12,556 bases of DNA from an uncultured Limosilactobacillus sp. GTDB taxonomy: Bacteria > Bacillota > Bacilli > Lactobacillales > Lactobacillaceae. Positions 1-7,601 of the stretch are shown one piece after another. The position numbers and the translations under genes were made by a program. The DNA lies in assembly GCA_944326735.1 (NCBI GenBank), contig CALVFC010000031.1:1-12556 (forward strand). The letters run 5' to 3'. Position 1 is the stretch's first letter, and every line of letters begins with the position of its first letter. The notes beneath the pieces were generated by a model. It did no database searches and was not told the DNA's origin. It was given only the letters and a program-made list of their open reading frames with translations.

Positions 1-2
1 CA

Positions 3-566
3 CTGGAATTAGGTGACTACGAAATTGTCATCATGAGTACGAACAAGACCCACTCATTAGCTGGTTCTAAGTACAACGAACGGGTTCAACAATGTGAAGA
101 AGCCGTTAAACGCTTGAACAAGAAGCTCCACATTAACAAGTTGGGTGAAATTGATTCTGACACCTTTGATCAATACACTTACCTGATTAACGATGACACC
201 TTGTTACGGCGGGCTCGTCACGCGGTTAGTGAAAACGAACGGACTAAGAAGGCCATTGATGCTATGCAAAAGGGTGACCTTGAAGAATTGGGTCGCTTAA
301 TCAACGCTTCCCACGTTTCATTGAAGTATGACTACGAAGTTACTGGTAAGGAACTTGACACCTTAGCAGAAAACGCTTGGGATCAACCAGGCTGCTTGGG
401 TGCACGGATGGTCGGCGGTGGTTTCGCCGGCTCCGCAATTGCGATTGTGAAGAAGTCTGAAGCCGATAACTTCAAGAAGAACGTTGGTAAGATTTACAAG
501 GATAAGATTGGTTACGACGCCAGCTTCTATGACGCTGAAGTGGTGGATGGACCACATAAGTTGTAA
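3..566 (+). CDS. galK: Galactokinase, C-terminal part (5' end outside the window)
   Basis: Galactokinase phosphorylates alpha-D-galactose to galactose-1-phosphate with ATP, the first committed Leloir step, in the cytosol. The visible 187 codons are open from base 3, so the first ATG at 33 is internal: the upstream in-frame residues LELGDYEIVIM belong to the conserved galactokinase core, just before the SKYNER segment. The GHMP-kinase motif 3 is clear near the C-terminus (GARMVGGGFAGSA), a glycine-rich loop of the ATP/sugar site. The family is about 390 residues, so roughly half is missing. The protein ends cleanly at TAA 564-566. galT follows on the same strand after an unusually long 217-bp gap. 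Identity is confident because both the motif and the neighbour agree. Confidence 0.95.
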   Translation: MELGDYEIVIMSTNKTHSLAGSKYNERVQQCEEAVKRLNKKLHINKLGEIDSDTFDQYTYLINDDTLLRRARHAVSENERTKKAIDAMQKGDLEELGRLINASHVSLKYDYEVTGKELDTLAENAWDQPGCLGARMVGGGFAGSAIAIVKKSEADNFKKNVGKIYKDKIGYDASFYDAEVVDGPHKL

Positions 567-569
567 AGA

Positions 570-674
570 GTGCGAGCCAGCAGAGAGCTTGCGGAAGGCT
601 AGCGATTTCTCCTGACGAAGGCGTTGCACGCCTAGGAAGGAGGTCGCTAGCTCTAGCAAGCTCCTGGCGAGCAC
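570..674. repeat. Long palindromic, highly structured intergenic element between galK and galT
   Basis: The sequence folds on itself almost completely. The nested arms are GTGC 570-573 with GCAC 671-674, GCCAG 576-580 with CTGGC 664-668, GAGCTTGC 585-592 with GCAAGCTC 656-663, GCTAGCGA 598-605 with TCGCTAGC 644-651, CTCCT 609-613 with AGGAG 638-642, and an apical hairpin AGGCG 619-623 with CGCCT 629-633 around the loop TTGCA. The two outer arms are separated by GA opposite GA (574-575, 669-670), which could form tandem sheared G-A pairs in RNA. There is no terminal U-tract, so it is not a standard terminator. It could be a dispersed REP/MITE-like palindromic repeat or a structured leader or processing RNA for galT. 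I cannot tell which without a genome search. Confidence 0.6.
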
Positions 675-729
675 GTTTCGACACAGCTGCATTAGAAGCT
701 ACTGCCCACGTTTCGACTCGGTTGCAGTA
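672..729. repeat. Imperfect direct repeat, two ~23-nt units 35 nt apart
   Basis: The 11-mer CACGTTTCGAC occurs at 672-682 and again at 707-717. Similarity continues downstream of each copy, with TGCA and a final A in register, giving units 672-694 and 707-729. The first copy overlaps the closing stem of the palindromic element at 570-674, so the two probably form one composite element of about 160 bp. It lies 55 bp upstream of the galT start. Function is unknown. Confidence 0.6.
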
Positions 730-783
730 CAAGTTTCACCTGATTTTATTCATCAATAATTCAATAAGTGAGGAAAGTAGAAT

Positions 784-2232
784 ATGAAGTTAATTGAAAA
801 GTTTGCTGATCAAATCATTGATAGTGGTGCTTACAAGCCCCTCGATAAAATCTACGTTATGAACAAGATTCGGGGATTTGTTGGTGATGAAGACGTTGAT
901 GCCACTGACGACAAGCCAGTTGTTGCCCAATTGGTTGACTTGGCCGTTAAGCGCGGCAAGATCGAAGACGGTCAAACTGAACGTGAAATTCTAAATGACC
1001 AATTATACGATCTGCTGACACCACGTCCATCAGTTGTTAACGAAACCTTCTGGGAAAAGTATCAACAATCTCCTGAAGAAGCAACGAACTGGTTCTACAA
1101 CTTAATGACCAGCAACGATTACGTTAAGGTTGCGGCCATTAAGAAGAACATCGTCTTTGACAAGCCAACCAAGTACGGTAACCTGGAAATCACCATTAAC
1201 CTCTCCAAGCCTGAAAAGGATCCTAAGGCTATTGCCGCTGCTGCTCATGATACGAAGAAGAAGTACCCCCAATGTGCTCTTTGTATGGAAAACGAAGGTT
1301 ACAAGGGTCGCTTAGGACAAGCTGCACGGTCTAATCACCGGGTTATTCGGATTAACGTTGGTGGCCAAAAGTGGGGCTTCCAGTACTCACCATATGCTTA
1401 CTTCAACGAACACTGCATCTTCTTAGATAGTAAGCACGAACCAATGCACATTAATCGGCAAACCCTGATTAACTTAGTTGAAATTGAAAAGCAGATTCCA
1501 GCCTACTTTGTTGGTTCTAACGCTGATTTACCAATCGTTGGTGGATCCATGCTGGCTCACGAACACTACCAAGGTGGTCGGCACAGCTTCCCGATGATGA
1601 AGGCCGAAATCAAGAAGCCATTGCACTTTGACCAATACCCAGATGTTACCGCCGGAATTGTTAACTGGCCAATGAGCGATATTCGGTTGACGAGTGCTGA
1701 TACGACGCAATTAATCAACCTTGGTTCCCACATTATTGATGTTTGGGATCACTATGACGATGAAAGCCTTTCTCTAAAGGCCTTTGATGGCGATACCCGT
1801 CACCACACTGTCACCCCAATTATGCACCGTGATGGCGCTAAGTTCGTCCTCGACTTAGTATTGCGTGATAACAACACCAACAAGGATTACCCACTGGGGA
1901 TCTTCCACCCACACAAGGAATTGTGGCACATCAAGAAGGAAAACATTGGTCTGATCGAAGTTATGGGTCGGGCAATTCTGCCAGCACGGCTGAAAGACGA
2001 ATTAGCAGAAGTTAAGAAGTACTGGTTAGGTGAAGAAAACAACATTGCCGAAAGTCACTTGCCATGGGCAAAGCAAATTGCTGCTAAGATGGAAATCACT
2101 AAGGACAACGTTGACGAAGTGATGGAACAAGAATTAGCCAACGTCTTTGCTAATGTCCTGGAAAATGCTGGTGTCTTCAAGGATGATGAAGCCGGTAATG
2201 CTGGCTGGGACCGGTTCATTGCGCAACTTTAA
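784..2232 (+). CDS. galT: Galactose-1-phosphate uridylyltransferase, class II (Firmicutes type)
   Basis: GalT exchanges UMP between UDP-glucose and galactose-1-phosphate, giving UDP-galactose and glucose-1-phosphate; it is the second enzyme of the Leloir pathway and cytosolic. The protein has 482 residues, the length of the Gram-positive class II family (class I enzymes are about 350). A CALC pair lies at 164-167. The segment HEHYQGG at 259-265 fits the HxHxQ pattern of the HIT-type active site, so H261 is the likely uridylylated histidine, by analogy with the class I HPHxQ motif. A second HPH occurs at 375-377 (GIFHPHKELWHI), which is typical of class II. The start at 784 follows a GAGGAAAG ribosome-binding site at about 770-776. 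It is co-directional with galK and galR. No defect is seen. Confidence 0.96.
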   Translation: MKLIEKFADQIIDSGAYKPLDKIYVMNKIRGFVGDEDVDATDDKPVVAQLVDLAVKRGKIEDGQTEREILNDQLYDLLTPRPSVVNETFWEKYQQSPEEATNWFYNLMTSNDYVKVAAIKKNIVFDKPTKYGNLEITINLSKPEKDPKAIAAAAHDTKKKYPQCALCMENEGYKGRLGQAARSNHRVIRINVGGQKWGFQYSPYAYFNEHCIFLDSKHEPMHINRQTLINLVEIEKQIPAYFVGSNADLPIVGGSMLAHEHYQGGRHSFPMMKAEIKKPLHFDQYPDVTAGIVNWPMSDIRLTSADTTQLINLGSHIIDVWDHYDDESLSLKAFDGDTRHHTVTPIMHRDGAKFVLDLVLRDNNTNKDYPLGIFHPHKELWHIKKENIGLIEVMGRAILPARLKDELAEVKKYWLGEENNIAESHLPWAKQIAAKMEITKDNVDEVMEQELANVFANVLENAGVFKDDEAGNAGWDRFIAQL

Positions 2233-2245
2233 TTTTGGTCTAGAC

Positions 2246-2264
2246 AAAACGGGCAAATCGTTTT
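2246..2264. promoter_or_regulatory. Small inverted repeat in the galT-galR gap (operator or weak hairpin)
   Basis: AAAACG at 2246-2251 and CGTTTT at 2259-2264 are perfect inverted arms around a 7-nt loop, 13 bp after the galT stop. The right part reads AAATCGTTTT, with a central CG as in LacI-family operators. A role in galR autoregulation is possible, as is a weak intercistronic hairpin. Arms of 6 bp are short, so this is tentative. Confidence 0.3.
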
Positions 2265-2311
2265 AAGATACAAAAACAAATAGTAAACTTTTAGTGAAAG
2301 AAGTGAGTTAG

Positions 2312-3304
<993 letters not shown>

Positions 3305-3381
3305 CAACAACTTAGATTAGGTATATAAAGTCAAGTTAACGACTGCTGAAATACCACCATATCTAAATAGAATAATAATTT

Positions 3382-3424
3382 AAGCGGCTTGAGTGCAGAA
3401 TATTCTGCGCCCAAGCCGCTTTTA
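3382..3424. terminator. Bidirectional hairpin terminator after galR
   Basis: The arms AAGCGGCTTGAGTGCAGAAT (3382-3401) and 3402-3421 are complementary apart from one A-C mismatch and one G-T wobble. The + strand continues with TTTT, and on the minus strand the hairpin is followed by an A/T-rich run. It closes the gal block and insulates it from the AT-rich fic segment. Confidence 0.85.
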
Positions 3425-3536
3425 ATGTATACGTTGAGTATTGAAATACTTAAAAGACCCCATTTGATGATTATTCTAATTTTGCCAATAGTTAAGATAC
3501 ACGAACACTTATCCTTTATTAACAAATACCCTTTTT

Positions 3537-3598
3537 TGTCAATAATTAAAAAGATTACGAAATAGTATTATTGACAAAATGAACATTTTGTTGATAAT
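3537..3598 (+). promoter_or_regulatory. Probable fic promoter with overlapping inverted repeats
   Basis: A consensus -35 TTGACA (3571-3576) is followed after 16 bp by GATAAT (3593-3598), one base from the -10 consensus. Two inverted repeats overlap it. TTGTCAATAAT at 3537-3547 is exactly matched by ATTATTGACAA at 3567-3577, which covers the -35. ACAAAATG 3574-3581 pairs with CATTTTGT 3584-3591 in the spacer. A third partial copy of the 11-mer (TTGTTGATAAT, 3588-3598) covers the -10. The arrangement suggests repressor binding. No regulator gene is adjacent, so autoregulation by the winged-helix end of the Fic protein is a guess. Confidence 0.6.
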
Positions 3599-3673
3599 TA
3601 ATTAGAACAAGAAACAGGATAATTTTCAAAAGAGCCTTTTGTTAATTATGGGGCAAGGAAAGCGAGAGTAAAT

Positions 3674-4957
3674 ATGGTTAAAGGATATCATTCATTATCT
3701 AGAGAAAAGTATCTTCATAAGCCTCGCGTGATAAGTCAAGAAGAATTAGACCAAATTTATCAATCACGCTTGAATGGAGTTAGCACATTTAAAACAAATT
3801 TATACCCACTTTTAACTAATAAGAGTGGCAATCAAACAAATAAGTATCCATTGTTTTTCGTTTATTTGCCAGATATTGTCAGGTTAGAAAGCAATTTAAG
3901 AGAAAACTCCAATCAAATTAAAGAACTTGCTAAAGAATTACCTGGAATTGCCAAACAACAATTTTTGGATTCATTATTGGTTTCTGAAATTACTTATACT
4001 AATAAAATAGAAGGTGTATAAACTGATCGTGGAGAAATTAGTACAATTATTCGTGAAAATGAAACGAATCCGCGGCGCCCTTCTCATAAAAGACTGCAGT
4101 CGACGATAAAAATGTATCAAGAAACTCAGAACGGACATTTGATTAAAATCGAAAAGCTGAAAGACTTTCGGGATATTTACGATAATTTGTTAAAAGGAGA
4201 GATTGAGACAGACAAATTGCCTAATGGTAAGCTATTTAGAGATAAGTTGCCAGAAGGAGAGAGATTGAGAATTGGGGATGCACTTCACACGGTTCATGTT
4301 CCTCCACAGACTTAAGAAGCGATCAATGAATCTTTAACTAGCTTAATAGAGTTTATGAACAATGACGATGTGCCGTCAATCTATAAGAGCCTAATTGCTC
4401 ATTTCTTTTTTGAAAATACTCATCCCTTTTTAGATGGTAATGGGAGAATGGGAAGATATTTATTGTCGACCTACATTTCACACAAGTATGATCACTTTAC
4501 TGGCTTCTCTGTTGCTACTGCCATTCATTCACGTGTTCAGACATACTACAGAATATTTAAAGAGGCTGATCAAGCAGAAAATTATGCGGAGTTAACGCTT
4601 TTTATTCTCGCAATGTTAAAAATATTAGTTGCACAACAAGAAGAGATTGTAGCTACCTTAAGTGATGACAAGGATAAATTAGTACAAGTCATTGGTGACA
4701 TTAATAAACGAATAAAAGCACTTAATAATGAGTATGATAAAGAAGCAATTTATTCTGTACTTTTTTATCTAAGTGAATCTAAACTTTTTGCTGGAAATAA
4801 AAAGTTAGGAATTGTGGATAACAATATTATTCAGTTGAATTCTAAAGACAATGGAATTTCAATTAGGAGAACTAAGGCCGCTATTGATCAACTGGAACGA
4901 ATGAATTGGATTAGAAAAATTAACGCTAGACCCAAGCAGCATGAATTGAGTATATAA
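3674..4957 (+). pseudogene. Fic-domain protein gene (class II type) interrupted by two in-frame TAA codons
   Basis: Fic proteins transfer AMP or another nucleotide moiety to target hydroxyls. One frame of 427 codons runs from ATG 3674 to TAA 4955-4957 without frameshift, but codons 116 (4019-4021) and 214 (4313-4315) are TAA. The three open pieces are clearly one protein. The N-terminal piece ends with the class II inhibitory motif TNKIEG (codons 109-114, glutamate 113), two codons before the first stop. A flap-like segment (VHVPP) precedes the second stop. The catalytic HPFLDGNGRMGR lies at codons 250-261 and matches HPFxxGNGRxxR fully. The C-terminus resembles a winged helix. The internal ATGs at 4112 and 4355 lack good ribosome-binding sites, so independent translation is unlikely. 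The gene is much more AT-rich than its neighbours, suggesting horizontal acquisition. Sequencing error or readthrough are less likely alternatives. Confidence 0.85.
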
Positions 4958-4976
4958 AACGAGTTCACTTGTGCCA

Positions 4977-5005
4977 TTCATTAGGACGCCGCTTAATGAA
5001 CGTCC
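4977..5005. other. Interleaved pair of short inverted repeats downstream of fic
   Basis: TTCATTA 4977-4983 is complementary to TAATGAA 4994-5000, and GGACG 4984-4988 to CGTCC 5001-5005, so the arms interleave in the order A-B-A'-B' with no spacer between the arm pairs. Such an order is formally pseudoknot-like, but zero-length connecting loops make full simultaneous pairing sterically difficult. It may be a remnant of an insertion junction or chance. Confidence 0.3.
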
Positions 5006-5057
5006 TGAAAATGGTGTTGATTCTCTGCTATACTGAACTTTTCTTCTAAGCATATAA

Positions 5058-5110
5058 AATGCTCTCCAAGATTAATTTTATTCTTAATCTTTGGAGAGCA
5101 TTATTTTATT
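5058..5110. terminator. Bidirectional terminator between fic and the amidohydrolase gene
   Basis: Arms at 5058-5075 and 5084-5102 pair over 18 bp with one bulged T at 5092; the loop is about 8 nt. The + strand continues ATTTTATTTT. The minus-strand side reads into TTTTATATG. It can therefore end both the fic transcript and the minus-strand amidohydrolase, whose stop codon lies 12 bp to the right. Confidence 0.88.
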
Positions 5111-5121
5111 TTCAGATGTAA

Positions 5122-6702
5122 TTATTTAACCTGATAAACTGGTTGACCGTTCATCCAGGTTTCCTTAACCCGGACGTTTTGCAGGTCATCGTGATCAACG
5201 GTGAAGATGTCCTTGTTAAGGATGACAAAGTCAGCGGCTTTCCCAACTTCTAGCGTGCCGTTATCATCAAAACCACCAATCTTTGCGCCATCACGAGTAT
5301 AGCCTAAGACTGCTTGCGGAACAGTGATGGCCTCTTCAGGGTTCACCAGATCGCCGTTAGCGGCCTTCCGGGTGACTGCTGCATAAATACTGTAGAACGG
5401 GCTGTCTGGCTCTGCCCACGGCGTACAAGGGGCGTCAGAGCTAAGGCCTAACATTGCTCGTGAATGTAACATCGTCTTGACCCGGTAAATGAGCTTGAAC
5501 TGGTCAGCATTTAAGTAGTTCCGGTAGGATTCATCCTCAGCGAAGAAGAAGATTGGCTGGGTAACCAGGGCGTACTTCATCTTGCTGTGGGCAATCTGGT
5601 CAAACATGTGGTCATTCATTAAGGAGGCATGTTCAATCCGGACAGACGGCATTTCAGGCAACCATGGGTCCAGGTCCTTAGTAACGTCGATCACTGTTTG
5701 AATAGCCTGGTCACCCATGGCGTGCACAGCTAATTGCAGCTTATTATCACGCGCCATCTTAACGGCCCGTTGTAGTTTCTCCGGTGAAGTTAAACTAACG
5801 CCCATTTTGCCTGATGGATAAGGAACTGAATTATTGGCAGTTTCACCCGAAACAGAACCGTCCATGAAGACCTTAATACCAGCAACCCGCAGTTGGGCAT
5901 CCCCACTTGGCTGCAGGCCCTTTTGAGGGTCAATTTCATCAAAAACATAGTAGATTGATGCCTTAGGCTTAAAGCCGCGTTGCACAGCGTCCTGGTACAA
6001 TTTTAGGGTCGTATAAGGTTTCATCCGGCCCATCATTTCACCAATTGCGACAATTCCGTTTTGCAGGTAGTGGTGCGAACTGTTAACCATGTTTTGTACA
6101 TCGTTATCGTAGCTCTGAGCGGACTTAGCCCGAATAAGTAGTTGTGAAGCAGCAACTTCCCGCATGAAACCGGTTGGCCGACCATTGGCATCCCGTTCGA
6201 TTTTACCGCCAACCGGGTCGGGGGTATTCTCATCGATGCCCGCCAACTCTAATGCTTTCGAGTTACCGACTGATGAGTGACAATCAGACCGGTAAATGAA
6301 GATGGGCTGATCTGTTGAAACGGCATCCAGGTCGTCACGGTTAGGGCTGCGGTGTTCAGCTAACTTGGTTTCGTCAAAGCCCCAGCCTTCGATCCATGTA
6401 TCAGGACCCTGCCCATAAGCGGGCGAGTGGCGGAGGGCATCTTGCATTTCCTTAATGCTGTTAACGTTTGGCGGTGTGCATGCTACCCCATGTAAGGCAT
6501 CAGCAATGTACTTGGGGTGCGTATGACAGTCAATGAGGCCCGGCAATACCGTTTGTCCATGAAGGTCGATAACGTCGCCTTCAGGAGTTGGGTCGTTACC
6601 AATCCACTTAATACGTTGCTGATCATCGACAATCATCCCGTTGGCAAAGTCAGTTTCAGACGTGCCCACGAAAATCTTACCGTTAATAAAAGTCTGTGAC
6701 AT
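5122..6702 (-). CDS. Metal-dependent amidohydrolase of the YtcJ/AepA type (Amidohydro_3)
   Basis: The 526-residue protein belongs to the amidohydrolase superfamily, hydrolysing an unidentified amide or ester-like substrate in the cytosol (no signal peptide). An N-terminal beta-sandwich leads into PGLIDCHTHPK, where the HxH metal motif is H60/H62. Further active-site elements are K277 in IKVFMDGS, H327 in HAMGDQA, H358 in RIEHA and D423 in LSSDAPCTPW. The C-terminal GKAADFVILNKD is typical of the family. Length matches the usual 520-560 residues. ATG 6700-6702 follows an AAAGGAT site that abuts the end of the upstream membrane-protein gene (17-bp gap), so both are probably one transcript. The substrate is unknown: related proteins are often annotated only as putative exoenzyme regulators or amidohydrolases. 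Neither the neighbouring membrane protein nor the divergent transporter identifies it. Confidence 0.9.
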   Translation of the reverse strand: MSQTFINGKIFVGTSETDFANGMIVDDQQRIKWIGNDPTPEGDVIDLHGQTVLPGLIDCHTHPKYIADALHGVACTPPNVNSIKEMQDALRHSPAYGQGPDTWIEGWGFDETKLAEHRSPNRDDLDAVSTDQPIFIYRSDCHSSVGNSKALELAGIDENTPDPVGGKIERDANGRPTGFMREVAASQLLIRAKSAQSYDNDVQNMVNSSHHYLQNGIVAIGEMMGRMKPYTTLKLYQDAVQRGFKPKASIYYVFDEIDPQKGLQPSGDAQLRVAGIKVFMDGSVSGETANNSVPYPSGKMGVSLTSPEKLQRAVKMARDNKLQLAVHAMGDQAIQTVIDVTKDLDPWLPEMPSVRIEHASLMNDHMFDQIAHSKMKYALVTQPIFFFAEDESYRNYLNADQFKLIYRVKTMLHSRAMLGLSSDAPCTPWAEPDSPFYSIYAAVTRKAANGDLVNPEEAITVPQAVLGYTRDGAKIGGFDDNGTLEVGKAADFVILNKDIFTVDHDDLQNVRVKETWMNGQPVYQVK

Positions 6703-6719
6703 TCTTAATCACGATCCTT

Positions 6720-7388
6720 TCATTTTTTATAATTCAAATGGTGATGTAATTGAGGAAAAACATGGTGGTCGGACCAACCAATTAGGTACCCCTGGGTGAG
6801 GACATTGTAGACCGTCCCAAAGTTGACCGCTACTAGACGGTGAGCACCAATTGCCGAAACAATCACGATCAGAATCGGCGGCACGTAGCTAGCCCACTGT
6901 GACCACACTGATGAACCGTGCATAAACCGAAATCGGAGAATGTACGGGAAGTCATCGTTAGGGTGCATGATGAGGTTAGCACGCTGGTAAATAGAAACGG
7001 CCACCGCAATTCCGAACAGGCCAATAATATCGAGAATCACCCGCCACCAGATATTCAGATGAGGAACCCCGATGTAGTTAAAGAACTCCGCAAACCATTG
7101 CAGGATGTAACTGAAGGGCAAAATATACAGTAGATTCCGAATGAGGCGGAAATAATCGAAGCGCCTGAGTAACAAGAGGTTCGTCAGGGCGACGGCAATT
7201 CCTTCCAGAAACAATGTATTCCCTAATGACCAGTGAACCCAGTTGCTTAAGTTCGCAGCAGAAGCCGTCCAAATAGCACTCCCCATGTTAGTGGAGACAG
7301 TCAGCCCGTTAGAACAGGCATTTATAATAATTGAAATAGCTAGGAATACCCAGCGACCAGTCAGACTATTCGCCCATTGTTTGGACAA
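6720..7388 (-). CDS. YczE/YitT-like integral membrane protein
   Basis: This is a 222-residue polytopic membrane protein with about five or six hydrophobic segments (roughly 12-30, 57-75, 84-102, 113-133, 168-185 and possibly 190-205). The early segment NGLTVSTNMGSAIWTASAANLS resembles the conserved beginning of YczE/YyaS/YitT-type proteins, whose function is not established. A His-rich tail (HHVFPQLHHHLNY) is notable. The start is TTG (minus strand, 7386-7388), preceded by AAGGTG at a good distance; a TGA four codons upstream rules out a longer protein. It is the first gene of a probable two-gene operon with the amidohydrolase, so it may carry that enzyme's substrate or product. That link is only positional. 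Confidence 0.75.
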   Translation of the reverse strand: MSKQWANSLTGRWVFLAISIIINACSNGLTVSTNMGSAIWTASAANLSNWVHWSLGNTLFLEGIAVALTNLLLLRRFDYFRLIRNLLYILPFSYILQWFAEFFNYIGVPHLNIWWRVILDIIGLFGIAVAVSIYQRANLIMHPNDDFPYILRFRFMHGSSVWSQWASYVPPILIVIVSAIGAHRLVAVNFGTVYNVLTQGYLIGWSDHHVFPQLHHHLNYKK

Positions 7389-7423
7389 AATGACACCTTC
7401 TCATTAATTAAACTTCCTTTACT

Positions 7424-7461
7424 ATCGTAACCGAATTTGTGAATAAATTGAACCGCTTTCA
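7424..7461 (-). promoter_or_regulatory. Candidate promoter of the yczE-like/amidohydrolase operon with a cre-like site
   Basis: On the minus strand TTCAAT (7447-7452) and TACGAT (7424-7429) are 17 bp apart, weak but correctly spaced -35/-10 elements. TGAAAGCGGTTCAA (7448-7461, minus) overlaps the -35 and matches about 12 of 14 positions of the Gram-positive cre consensus, which would fit CcpA-type catabolite repression. Neither element is strong alone. Confidence 0.35.
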
Positions 7462-7601
7462 GCAATAAAATTAAAGTGAATAAAGTGCACTAACTGCAGT
7501 CGAGCGTTCGTCTTTTGTAAAATAAAATTAATATTATTCGTCAATTTACGCTTAAGTTGTGCTAAAGTAGAACAAGATAACTTAAGGGAGATTGATTTGA
7601 T

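Noticed and set aside
570..674. Reading the galK-galT palindrome as a T-box, riboswitch or Rho-independent terminator
   Set aside because: No T-box core sequence and no U-tract after the stem; I do not recognise a known riboswitch core.
363..732. Two minus-strand open frames (109 and 86 codons) across the galK end and the galK-galT gap
   Set aside because: They are antisense to galK and to the palindromic element, lack ribosome-binding sites, and show no recognisable domain; the palindrome itself explains the odd composition.
3368..3478. 9-bp inverted repeat TAGAATAAT/ATTATTCTA around the galR terminator as transposon ends
   Set aside because: Short, very AT-rich arms 100 bp apart with no transposase or target duplication; expected by chance in such DNA.
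4091..4105. CTGCAGTCGAC resembling a cloning polylinker
   Set aside because: It lies in frame within the fic coding sequence and does not match the common vector polylinker order; surrounding residues fit the protein.
4112..4957. Independent small genes starting at ATG 4112 and ATG 4355
   Set aside because: Both lie in the same frame as the upstream Fic fragment, the codons between are open apart from the two TAA, and neither ATG has a good ribosome-binding site; one broken gene is simpler.
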